A DNA stretch of 64,000 bases. It comes from Aedoeadaptatus ivorii. GTDB taxonomy: Bacteria > Bacillota > Clostridia > Tissierellales > Peptoniphilaceae. The stretch covers positions 708,001 through 772,000 of the forward strand of contig NZ_LR134523.1 in the NCBI RefSeq assembly GCF_900638585.1, read 5' to 3'. Below, piece by piece: positions 24,441 to 33,898 of this stretch. The notes under the pieces are model-generated. The model searched no databases, was not told the origin of the DNA, and saw only the letters and a list, made by a program, of their open reading frames with translations. The first letter of the stretch is position 1. The number at the start of each line of letters is the position of its first letter. The position numbers and the translations under genes are program-made.

Positions 24441-25017
24441 TTTCGTCAAATACGTCGTCGGCTTTTTTTTAAAGCTGATCTACCCCTATCGTGTAGAAAA
24501 TTTTCCGAAACTGGAAGACGGAGCCTATATCGTCGTCGCGAACCATAAAAGCTATTTGGATCCCTTGATTCTATCGATCCTCTTTCCCCGGCAGATCCAT
24601 TGGATGGCAAAGAGGGAACTGTTCGACAATCCGATTTTAAGGGCCATCTTAAACGGCGTCGGCGCAATTCCCGTCGACAGAGAAAACAACGACGCCAAGA
24701 GCGTCATGCGCGCCATGCGCATACTCAAAGAGGGAAATGTGCTGGGGATCTTTCCGGAGGGGACACGGGTAAAAGAGGCGAATTACGGCGCCGGAAAGAA
24801 AGGAACCGTGCTATTGGCTTCCCGCACCGGAACGGAAATCCTGCCGATCTATATCCGGGATGCGTACAAGCCCTTTCGCCGGCAGGTCTTTGTATTTCGC
24901 GATCCCGTGGTTTTCGAAAAAAAGAAATTGACCGACGAAGAATACGAACGCATGGGACGTGCCTTGTTGCACACCATCTACGAAGGAGGAAGTTATATTG
25001 GAAATCTTGCTGAGTGA
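24430..25017 (+). CDS. plsC: 1-acyl-sn-glycerol-3-phosphate acyltransferase
   Basis: The protein of about 195 residues has an N-terminal hydrophobic helix, the HX4D motif in ANHKSYLDP (about 38), the WMAKRELF block, GAIPVDRE, and FPEGTR (about 110). It makes phosphatidic acid at the membrane. I chose ATG 24430 because GGAGG at 24419-24423 is 6 nt away; ATGs at 24415 and 24424 lie before or against that site. The gene overlaps cmk by 11 bp and ispH by 20 bp. Confidence 0.92.
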   Translation: MFYNFVKYVVGFFLKLIYPYRVENFPKLEDGAYIVVANHKSYLDPLILSILFPRQIHWMAKRELFDNPILRAILNGVGAIPVDRENNDAKSVMRAMRILKEGNVLGIFPEGTRVKEANYGAGKKGTVLLASRTGTEILPIYIRDAYKPFRRQVFVFRDPVVFEKKKLTDEEYERMGRALLHTIYEGGSYIGNLAE

Positions 25018-27070
25018 GTCTTACGGTTTTTGCGGCGGCGTAAAGCGCGCTGTAAATCTCGCCTTTGAGACCGCTCGGGAATACGAGAATGTAAAGATCT
25101 TGGGCGAGCTGGTTCACAATGCCGCCGTCAACGAAAAACTACGCGACGCAGGGGTCGAGGAGATCGACACCGAGCGCTTGCCCGAAAATGCGACGGTGAT
25201 CACCAGAAGCCACGGCATCCCGAAGGAACTGAAAGCGCAGCTCGTCGAAAGGGGAAACGAAGTGGTCGATACGACCTGTCCCTTTGTGGCGCGGATCTAC
25301 CGCATAGCGGAAGATATACAAGAGTCGTCGATTCCGGTGGTCTTGGTGGGCGATCCCAATCATCCCGAGATTCAGGGCATCGTAAGTTACGGCGAAGAGA
25401 TCTATGTCGTTACAAAGCCGGAAGAGGTGGATGCGCTGCCCCTCGAGGGAAAAAGTAAGATCGCGCTGATTTCTCAGACGACAAACCCCCGAAAAAACGT
25501 AGATATGGTGGAAGATCGCCTAAAAGGTGTTTTCACAGGCGAGATTTTAAGGTATAATACCATATGTGAAGCCACAAACGACCGCCAAAAGGCGTGTCGG
25601 AATTTGGCTAAAAATGTGGATTGTATGCTCGTTATAGGTGGTAAGAATAGTGCGAATACGATAAAGCTTGCAAAAATTGCGGCCGAACATTGTAAAAATG
25701 TCTATCACATTCAAACCATAAATCAACTCGATCTACGTCCATTTAAAAAATTTAATAAAATTGGTATTACCGCCGGGGCATCCACTCCGGATTCGGTAAT
25801 CAAGGAGGCTGTTAGTAGAATGGATAACTTTAGCAGGGATGAAATGAACAATGAAATGATGGAGGCCATCGAGAACTCCTTTACGCGCGTACGTCGCGGC
25901 GAGATCGTCGATGGAGAAGTCCTCTACGTAACCGACAACGAAGTCATGGTCAACATCGGTTACCGTGCGGACGGCATTATCTCCAGAGATGAATTGTCCA
26001 ACGATCCCAATGTGAAACCCGAAGAGCTCTTCCAACAAGGAGACGAAATTCAGGTTTATGTTATGAAAATGGACGATGGAGACGGTAATGTAGTTTTGTC
26101 CTATAAGCGTGTGGAAAACATGAAGGTATGGGACGAAATGGAAGAAAAATTCGAAAACGGTGAGATCGTTACGGCGCACGTTACCAACGTCGTCAAGGGC
26201 GGACTCACCTGCGAAGTCGACGGACTGAACGGTTTTATTCCCGCATCTCACGCATCGGTTCGCTTCCAAAGAGATCTCAGCAAGTATGTAGATCAGGATT
26301 TGGAATGCGAAATCATCGATTTCGACAAGGGCAGAAGAAAATTCGTCCTTTCCCGTAAAAACGTCGAAGCAAAGGAAATCGAAGAAAAGCGCAAGGAAGT
26401 TTACAGCACTTTGGAAGAAGGCGAATTTATCGAAGGTACCGTCCAAAGACTGACCAACTTCGGCGCATTCGTCGACGTCGGCGGCGTAGACGGTTTGATT
26501 CACATCTCCGAACTTTCCTGGAACCGCGTCAAGCACCCCAGCGACGTGGTCAGCCCCGGAGAAAAGGTAAAGGTTTTGGTCCTCAAGATCGACGAAGAGA
26601 AAAACCGCATTGCCTTGGGTCTGAAACAAACCACCAAAAAGCCCTGGGATGAGTTTATCGAAACCGTAAGCGTCGGCGACGACGTGAAGGGTACCGTCGT
26701 CAACATTCTCGACTTTGGCGCGTTCGTTCGACTCGAATCCGGCGTAGACGGTTTGCTGCACGTGTCTCAAATCTCCAGACAACACGTGGAAAAACCCTCC
26801 GACGTCTTGGAAATCGGACAAGAAATCGAAGTCCGCGTTACCGACATCAACTACGACGACAAGAAGATCTCCCTGTCTATGAAGGCATTGCAACCGGGTG
26901 GCGAAGACGAACCCGCAGGCGGCCAAAGACCCAAGAGAGATCAAAAGCCCCGTCGCAAAGACCGTCCGCAAGCGGAAAGTAAACCGGAAGAAGAAAACTT
27001 CTCCATGGCCATTGGAGATCTTATCAACTTCGACGAACTGGAAGCCTCGGAAGATCATAGCGAAGAATAA
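24998..27070 (+). CDS. ispH-rpsA: Fusion of HMBPP reductase IspH with S1 ribosomal protein
   Basis: The N-terminal 275 residues are IspH, the last enzyme of the MEP isoprenoid pathway, an iron-sulfur protein: [14 protein letters not shown] and [11 protein letters not shown] hold the three cluster cysteines, and TRSHG the catalytic histidine region. The rest contains four S1 RNA-binding repeats (first residues near 310, 395, 480 and 565) and a charged tail. Such IspH-S1 fusions occur in several Clostridia. The start is TTG 24998 with GGAGGA 7 nt upstream. The first ATG of the S1 part (25820) has its own Shine-Dalgarno. The first half continues the upstream operon; a terminator follows. Confidence 0.93.
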   Translation: MEILLSESYGFCGGVKRAVNLAFETAREYENVKILGELVHNAAVNEKLRDAGVEEIDTERLPENATVITRSHGIPKELKAQLVERGNEVVDTTCPFVARIYRIAEDIQESSIPVVLVGDPNHPEIQGIVSYGEEIYVVTKPEEVDALPLEGKSKIALISQTTNPRKNVDMVEDRLKGVFTGEILRYNTICEATNDRQKACRNLAKNVDCMLVIGGKNSANTIKLAKIAAEHCKNVYHIQTINQLDLRPFKKFNKIGITAGASTPDSVIKEAVSRMDNFSRDEMNNEMMEAIENSFTRVRRGEIVDGEVLYVTDNEVMVNIGYRADGIISRDELSNDPNVKPEELFQQGDEIQVYVMKMDDGDGNVVLSYKRVENMKVWDEMEEKFENGEIVTAHVTNVVKGGLTCEVDGLNGFIPASHASVRFQRDLSKYVDQDLECEIIDFDKGRRKFVLSRKNVEAKEIEEKRKEVYSTLEEGEFIEGTVQRLTNFGAFVDVGGVDGLIHISELSWNRVKHPSDVVSPGEKVKVLVLKIDEEKNRIALGLKQTTKKPWDEFIETVSVGDDVKGTVVNILDFGAFVRLESGVDGLLHVSQISRQHVEKPSDVLEIGQEIEVRVTDINYDDKKISLSMKALQPGGEDEPAGGQRPKRDQKPRRKDRPQAESKPEEENFSMAIGDLINFDELEASEDHSEE
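25530..25558 (+). promoter_or_regulatory. Candidate internal promoter inside ispH
   Basis: TTTTCA (25530-25535), a 17-bp spacer and a perfect TATAAT (25553-25558) lie in the IspH coding part, 262 bp before the internal ATG of the S1 domain. The sequence becomes visibly AT-richer from here to 25830. It could give an S1-only transcript; chance occurrence within coding DNA is possible. Confidence 0.4.
25802..25822 (+). promoter_or_regulatory. Internal Shine-Dalgarno and ATG at the IspH/S1 junction
   Basis: AAGGAGG (25802-25808) lies 11 nt before an in-frame ATG (25820-25822), and the following residues ([11 protein letters not shown]) look like the start of a stand-alone S1 protein. It would give a separate product of about 416 residues. 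The core is perfect but the spacing is a little long. Confidence 0.45.
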
Positions 27071-27082
27071 TCTGGAACTGAG

Positions 27083-27111
27083 TGCGCTTTCTGTAGAGAG
27101 CGCATTTTTTT
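27083..27111 (+). terminator. Intrinsic terminator after ispH-rpsA
   Basis: A 6-bp GC-rich stem (27083-27088 with 27099-27104) with a 10-nt loop is followed by seven T. It closes the gene run that began at 11.2 kb. Confidence 0.8.
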
Positions 27112-27122
27112 ATAGGTGAAAC

Positions 27123-27695
27123 ATGATTTCTGAAGCAATTACACTCGCCGTCGTAGGCGGATTGCTATTGGCTTGGCGGAATCGGACCTTCTTGTCGCCG
27201 CCGGGTTTTCGAAATCTCGCCGTAGCTGCGGCGGGGGCGCTGTTGTTTTTGCTTTCTCTGTACGTCTTGCCCGGGTGGGGAATCACTCGAGAGACCTTCG
27301 GGTTTTTGCACGCATTGAGCCTTTTTGTGATGGCGGCGGGCTTTTTCTGGGGCAAGCATATGGGCTATAAGATCGTTGGTACGGGATTTCTCTTAAACGG
27401 GCTGATCATCCTTTTAAACGGCCATATGCCCGTAGAGAGGACGGCACTGATCGCTGCGAACGACGAGCGCGCCTTGGGCCTTTTGGAGGCGAATAAGGTG
27501 CTTACCCACGCACTCGCGGACGGCGCTACGCGCCTTTCGTTCTTAGACGACCGCATTCCGTTTGCATCGCCGATCACATCGCCGCGGGTGATCAGCATCG
27601 GCGACATCTGCATTGCGATCGGCCTGTTTATTCTCGTGTCCTCGGCCGTGACCTACATTTTCAGGAGGCAACATCGCCATGAAATGGATCGCTGA
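27123..27695 (+). CDS. DUF5317-like membrane protein
   Basis: The 190-residue protein has about four to five hydrophobic segments (near 4-20, 28-48, 60-78, 82-100 and 160-180). Features recalled from the clostridial DUF5317 family are visible: LNGLIILLNGHMPV in the middle, LDDRIPFASP, then SIGDICIAIGLFIL in the last helix. Function unknown. It overlaps cdaA by 17 bp, so it is expressed with the c-di-AMP genes and may belong to the same envelope context. Confidence 0.7.
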   Translation: MISEAITLAVVGGLLLAWRNRTFLSPPGFRNLAVAAAGALLFLLSLYVLPGWGITRETFGFLHALSLFVMAAGFFWGKHMGYKIVGTGFLLNGLIILLNGHMPVERTALIAANDERALGLLEANKVLTHALADGATRLSFLDDRIPFASPITSPRVISIGDICIAIGLFILVSSAVTYIFRRQHRHEMDR

Positions 27696-28470
27696 ATCCT
27701 TTTCGATTTTACGAATTCAAGACATTATCGATATCGCCGTGGTGGCCATTATCGTCTATTGGCTCTTCAAGCTTCTCAGGGGCACGCGCGCGGAGCAGTT
27801 GAGTAAGGGGATTATCGTCCTCTTAATCCTCACAAAAGTAAGCGAAGTGCTCCAAATCTATACGATAAATTATCTGCTGAAAAATATGCTGACGCTGGGA
27901 TTTTTGGGCCTGTTTATCGTATTCCAGCCGGAATTGCGCCGCGGATTGGAATTTATCGGAAGAAGCAGTTCTATCCGCAAGGGGTTTTTGTTCACAACCA
28001 CTCGCGACCACTCATCGGTCGACGAGTTGGTGAGCGCCGTGGCTTCCCTTTCCAGGCAGAAGATCGGCGCGCTCTTGGTGATTGAACGGCAAACCGGGCT
28101 GAACGAAATCGTCGAGACCGGTACGCGCGTGTACGGAGAACTTACATCGGCGCTGTTGATCAATATTTTTATACCGAATACGCCGCTGCACGACGGAGCG
28201 GTGATTATTAAAGGGGATACCATCGTATCCGCCGCCTGTTTTTTGCCGCTTACCGAAGAAAAGGGGCTCAGCAAAGAACTGGGCACGCGGCACCGCGCCG
28301 CCATCGGCATCAGCGAAAAAAGCGACGCCTTCGCCATCGTCGTCAGCGAAGAGACGGGGTCGGTCTCGGTGGCCGAACACGGCACTTTGAGTCGGCATTT
28401 GGATATCGCCAATCTAGAGCAGCAGCTGAACAGTATCTATTATCCGAGCAAAACGGAAGTTGAGGAGTAG
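27679..28470 (+). CDS. cdaA: Membrane diadenylate cyclase CdaA
   Basis: The 263-residue protein has three N-terminal helices (about 15-35, 42-60 and 65-82) and a DisA_N cyclase domain with the diagnostic DGAVII (about 171) and RHRAAIG (about 203) motifs. It makes cyclic di-AMP, which controls potassium/osmolyte transport and cell-wall homeostasis. As usual it is followed by the YbbR-domain regulator cdaR; glmM, the expected third gene, is not here. Confidence 0.96.
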   Translation: MKWIAESFSILRIQDIIDIAVVAIIVYWLFKLLRGTRAEQLSKGIIVLLILTKVSEVLQIYTINYLLKNMLTLGFLGLFIVFQPELRRGLEFIGRSSSIRKGFLFTTTRDHSSVDELVSAVASLSRQKIGALLVIERQTGLNEIVETGTRVYGELTSALLINIFIPNTPLHDGAVIIKGDTIVSAACFLPLTEEKGLSKELGTRHRAAIGISEKSDAFAIVVSEETGSVSVAEHGTLSRHLDIANLEQQLNSIYYPSKTEVEE

Positions 28471-28472
28471 AT

Positions 28473-29668
28473 ATGCGCGAAAAATATCTGAATTTCATTA
28501 CGAAATACCGAGATACGCTGACCAAAGTTCTCTCTGTCGTCATCGCGATATTATTGTGGTACTACGTCATTACCGAGGTAGATCCCAAGATCACCAAGGA
28601 TTTTTCCGGCGTAGAGGTAGAGCTGCGCAATCAGTCGATTATGCGAGATGCCGGGCTGGAACTGTTGAAGGACGAAAAGTTTACCGTAGACGTACAGGTG
28701 ATCGGCAACCGTAGTGCCATCGTCGACCTGCAGGAAGGGGATATCTCCGCCTATGTGGATTTGGGCGAAGTGGCGCCGGGTTCCCAACGCCTGCCCATTC
28801 ATTTGCGCATCGCCGACGATACGGTCTCGGTAGAAAAGTCCAGTCCCAAGGCGATCAGCATCGCGGCCGACGAGATCATCTCGAAGGTGATGCCTGTCGA
28901 AATTACATCCACCGGCAAGCCCAAAGACGGCTATGTGCTGGAAAACATCACCGCCGGGCAAGAAGAGGTCAAGGTGAAGGGACCCAAGACCTATCTCGAT
29001 AAGGTGCGGTTTATTCGCGGGTACGTGCCCTTAAACGGAGCCACCGAGTCGGTGCTCGCATCGGTGGATTTGGTCGCATTGGACCAAAACCGGAACCCCA
29101 TACGGGGCCTGGAATTTGAACCCAAGAGCATTAGTTCCCAGGCGATCATTACCAAGGCGGTCACCGTGCCCATCGAAGTGCAGTACACCAATGCGGATGC
29201 GGCGGGATTTTCCGAAGAGCGGGCGATTCTTACGCCGCAGAACGTCACCATTTCCGGAGACGGCAATGTCATCGACAATGTCGGTTCAGTTCTTACCGAA
29301 CCGGTCGATGTCAAAGAGCTGATGAATGTATACACCATGCCCGTAAATCTCCGGCTCCCCGAGGGGGTTCGCTTGGTAAATCCCGACGAAACCACCTTGC
29401 TGCGCTATATGAAAAAGGAGAGTGCGACCAAGTCGCTGGATATCTCGACGAAAGACATCGCCGGCGAGAAGGATTCCGGTATATCGCCCGCCGACTTCCG
29501 CATTCCCGAGACGATCAAGGTGGAAATCTACGGCGAGAAGAACTTGCTAGAAGCCATCCGCGACGAAGACATTCTTCTTACCGTCGGTGAAAACGGCCGC
29601 ATTCGCGCCGAAGTTCCCAAAGACGTCGAAGTGATTAAGCTGACGCCGAAGCATGTACCTGCCGCCAC

Positions 29669-29672
<4 letters not shown>
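28473..29672 (+). CDS. cdaR: YbbR-domain protein CdaR, regulator of CdaA
   Basis: The 399-residue protein has one N-terminal membrane helix (about 16-34, VLSVVIAILLWYYV) followed by several YbbR repeats exposed outside the cell (segments KAVTVPIEVQ and EPVDVKELMN are examples). In Bacillus and Listeria CdaR binds CdaA and tunes c-di-AMP synthesis. It starts 2 nt after cdaA. The stop codon region overlaps the proposed guaB promoter. Confidence 0.92.
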
Positions 29673-31200
<1,528 letters not shown>

Positions 31201-31203
31201 GCA

Positions 31204-31234
31204 GAAGTCCGACTTCGGTCGGATTTCTTTTTTT
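31204..31234 (+). terminator. Intrinsic terminator after guaB
   Basis: A 10-bp stem (31204-31213 with 31218-31227) capped by a TTCG tetraloop is followed by seven T. Confidence 0.92.
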
Positions 31235-31258
31235 GCCGCGGCGACATTCTTTATCGTA

Positions 31259-31287
31259 TTGACTTGTAAATACGAGATTGATACCAT
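31259..31287 (+). promoter_or_regulatory. Promoter of purE-fhs-yerC
   Basis: TTGACT (31259-31264), 17-bp spacer, TACCAT (31282-31287), 25 bp ahead of the purE ATG. Confidence 0.6.
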
Positions 31288-31312
31288 GTTAAAGAGAAAA
31301 AAGGAGGACAAA

Positions 31313-31804
31313 ATGAGAGTTTCCATCGTAATGGGCAGTTATAGTGACAAGGAAGTGGCATTCGACGTGATCGAATTGCTGAAGGAATTCGAAATCGAAT
31401 ACGATGTCGTGGTCTACAGCGCACACAGAACGCCGCACGAAGTGGTAAATTATGTAAAAGACGCGGAAGAAAAGGGCGCGGAAGTGTTTATTTCCATCGC
31501 CGGAAAGGCCGCGCACCTGGGCGGCGTAATCGCATCGCATACCACCAAGCCGGTGATCGGGGTGCCGGTCAAGACCTCCATCGGCGGCGGCATCGATTCC
31601 CTCTTGTCTACCGTGCAAATGCCTTCGGGCGTGCCCGTGGCTTCGGTTGCGATCCAAGGGGGCAAGAATGCCGGCATTTTGGCTGCACAAATTCTTTCGG
31701 TGGGCGATCCCGCTATGACCGAACGATTGCTCCGCTACAAAGAAAAGCTACATGCGGACGTCGACGAAATGAACCGCAAATTAAAGGAGGACCTGCGTGG
31801 ATAA
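31313..31804 (+). CDS. purE: N5-carboxyaminoimidazole ribonucleotide mutase (class I PurE)
   Basis: The 163-residue protein has the class I PurE signatures MGSYSD (nucleotide/phosphate loop), SAHRTPH (catalytic His), GVPVKTSIGGGIDSLLS and QMPSGVPVAS. It moves the carboxyl group in purine ring synthesis. I chose ATG 31313 with AAGGAGGA upstream. It stands apart from any pur operon and is coupled (8-bp overlap) to fhs, which supplies formyl-tetrahydrofolate for purine synthesis. No purK is near. Confidence 0.95.
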   Translation: MRVSIVMGSYSDKEVAFDVIELLKEFEIEYDVVVYSAHRTPHEVVNYVKDAEEKGAEVFISIAGKAAHLGGVIASHTTKPVIGVPVKTSIGGGIDSLLSTVQMPSGVPVASVAIQGGKNAGILAAQILSVGDPAMTERLLRYKEKLHADVDEMNRKLKEDLRG

Positions 31805-33473
31805 AATGAAATCCGACGTAGAGATTGCAAAAGAAGCGCATCTTCGAAGAATCGAAGAAGTTGCCGATCGCCTCGGCATGACCGGGGACGATATCAAGCC
31901 ATACGGCCGGTATATGGCCAAAATCGAGCGCGCGTATCTTCGGAAATTGAAGGACCGTAAAAAGGGAAAATTGATCCTCGTGACGGCGATCAACCCGACG
32001 CCGGCGGGGGAAGGGAAGACGACGACGAATATCGGTCTTTCTATGGCCCTCGAAAAGCTGGGAAAATCCGCGATTTGTACGCTGAGAGAGCCGAGCCTCG
32101 GACCGGTTTTCGGTATTAAGGGCGGCGCCGCCGGCGGCGGATATGCGCAGGTGCTCCCCATGGAAGACATCAATCTCCATTTTACCGGGGATTTTCACGC
32201 CATCACGAGCGCCAACAATCTGATCAGCGCGGCCATCGACAACCACATCCATCAGGGAAATGCCCTGGGGATCGATCCGAAAAATATCACATTTAAGCGG
32301 GTACTCGATATGAACGACCGGGCACTGCGCCAAGTGATCGTCGCCATGGGACCGAAGAAAAACGGCGTGATGCGCGAAGACGGCTTCGACATCACCGTCG
32401 CATCGGAAATTATGGCGATCCTATGCCTCTCTCGCGATTTGAAGGACTTCGAAGAGCGCGTGGGCCGCATGATCGTCGCCTATAGCTTCGACGATCGACC
32501 GGTCTATGTAAAGGATCTGGAGGTAGAGGGAGCGGTCACCATGTTGATGAAAGACGCCCTCCTTCCCAACCTGGTGCAGACCATCGAAAATACGCCGGCG
32601 ATCATCCACGGCGGTCCCTTTGCCAATATCGCACACGGTTGCAACTCTATTATCGCCACCGACACCGCCCTTCGCCTCGCGGAATACACGGTGACAGAAT
32701 CGGGATTCGGGGCGGATTTGGGTGCCGAAAAATTCTTGGATATCGCGGCCCCCATGGGCGAATTCGACCCCGACTGCGTGGTCTTGGTCGCCACCGTTCG
32801 CGCGCTGAAATACAATGGCGATGTCCCCGCGAAGGATTTAGGGACAGAAAACCTCGATGCGCTGCGAAGGGGATTTCCCAATCTCAAGAGACATATCGAC
32901 AATATGAAGAAGTTCGGCATTCCGGTCGTCGTCGCCGTAAATCGATTCCCGACGGATACGGAGGCGGAAATCGCTTTATTGCGTGAAAGCATAGAAGAAT
33001 TGGGTATAGAAGTATCACTGTCGGAAGTATTTGAAAACGGCTCGGCCGGTGCTATGGATCTGGCAGAAAAAGTTGTGGCGCTATGCGACGCGCCTTCGGC
33101 GTACACGCCGTTATACGATCGATTCGGCTCTATCGAAAGCAAAATCGAGACGATTTCGAAGGAAATCTACGGAGCCGCAGAGGTCGTATATTCGCAGGAA
33201 GCGCGGAAAATGATCGAACGGATCGAGGCGCTGGGCAGAAAAGACTTGCCCATCTGCATGGCAAAGACGCCGGCGTCGTTTACCGACGACCCCGCCCAAT
33301 TGGGCGCGCCGAAAGGGTTTACGATTCATATTCGCGAGATTCGCATTTCCAACGGGGCCGATTTTATCGTCGCCTTGACCGGCGCGGTTATGACCATGCC
33401 GGGTCTGCCCAAGGTACCTGCAGCGAATCACATGCATATCGACGGTGAGGGGAATATCACCGGTCTGTCATAA
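31797..33473 (+). CDS. fhs: Formate-tetrahydrofolate ligase
   Basis: The 558-residue enzyme has TPAGEGKTTTNIGLSMAL (ATP loop, about 62) and the conserved EPSLGPVFGIKGGAAGGGY segment (about 98); length is normal. It makes 10-formyl-tetrahydrofolate from formate and ATP, for purine and fMet synthesis and, in acetogens, the Wood-Ljungdahl pathway. The start is GTG 31797 with AAAGGAGG 6 nt upstream; the later ATG 31806 is less well placed. No folD or other one-carbon gene is adjacent. Confidence 0.96.
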   Translation: MDKMKSDVEIAKEAHLRRIEEVADRLGMTGDDIKPYGRYMAKIERAYLRKLKDRKKGKLILVTAINPTPAGEGKTTTNIGLSMALEKLGKSAICTLREPSLGPVFGIKGGAAGGGYAQVLPMEDINLHFTGDFHAITSANNLISAAIDNHIHQGNALGIDPKNITFKRVLDMNDRALRQVIVAMGPKKNGVMREDGFDITVASEIMAILCLSRDLKDFEERVGRMIVAYSFDDRPVYVKDLEVEGAVTMLMKDALLPNLVQTIENTPAIIHGGPFANIAHGCNSIIATDTALRLAEYTVTESGFGADLGAEKFLDIAAPMGEFDPDCVVLVATVRALKYNGDVPAKDLGTENLDALRRGFPNLKRHIDNMKKFGIPVVVAVNRFPTDTEAEIALLRESIEELGIEVSLSEVFENGSAGAMDLAEKVVALCDAPSAYTPLYDRFGSIESKIETISKEIYGAAEVVYSQEARKMIERIEALGRKDLPICMAKTPASFTDDPAQLGAPKGFTIHIREIRISNGADFIVALTGAVMTMPGLPKVPAANHMHIDGEGNITGLS

Positions 33474-33482
33474 GGAGGTTGT

Positions 33483-33812
33483 ATGCGTTATTCTTCAAAA
33501 ATCGAAGACAAAAATATGGACGAATTGTTTGAAGCCATTTTAGCCCTGAAAAATAAAGAGGAGTGCTATCGTTTCTTCGAGGATATTTGTACGGTAAAAG
33601 AACTCAAAGCCATTTCTCAACGGCTTGAAGTGGTCAAGCTATTGGTCCAAGACCATACCTACCAAAAAATCGAGCAAGAGACCGGCGCATCTACCGCCAC
33701 CATCAGCCGCATCAACCGCGCCCTACATTACGGTGCGGACGGATATAATTTGATCCTAAAGCGTTTGGGCTACCTAAACGACAAGAAAAAAGGCGAATCG
33801 GAAGACAAATAG
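33483..33812 (+). CDS. YerC/TrpR-like DNA-binding protein
   Basis: The 109-residue protein belongs to the TrpR/YerC/YecD family: MDELFEAILALKNKEECYRF at the start, then KELKAISQRLEVVKLL and a helix-turn-helix (TGASTATISRINRAL, about 62-76). It is probably a small transcriptional repressor; the ligand is unknown. In Firmicutes YerC is not the tryptophan repressor. AAGGAGG precedes the ATG by a few bases. It ends the purE-fhs operon; a bidirectional terminator follows. Confidence 0.88.
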   Translation: MRYSSKIEDKNMDELFEAILALKNKEECYRFFEDICTVKELKAISQRLEVVKLLVQDHTYQKIEQETGASTATISRINRALHYGADGYNLILKRLGYLNDKKKGESEDK

Positions 33813-33839
33813 TCCGATTGCTTGCCAATATCCAAATAA

Positions 33840-33882
33840 AAAGACCCTCGTCGCCGAACTTACTTCGGTAGCGGGGGTCTTT
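33840..33882. terminator. Bidirectional terminator between yerC and rqcH
   Basis: An outer 8-bp stem (33840-33847 with 33875-33882) encloses a CCGAA/TTCGG hairpin, with A-rich and T-rich flanks on the two strands. Confidence 0.82.
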
Positions 33883-33898
33883 GTATGCTGGAAACGGT

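Noticed and set aside
25733-27058. A 441-codon open frame on the minus strand opposite the S1 part of ispH-rpsA
   Set aside because: It is antisense to a strongly coding, well conserved gene, shows no domain and no Shine-Dalgarno; long antisense frames arise from the codon bias of such genes.
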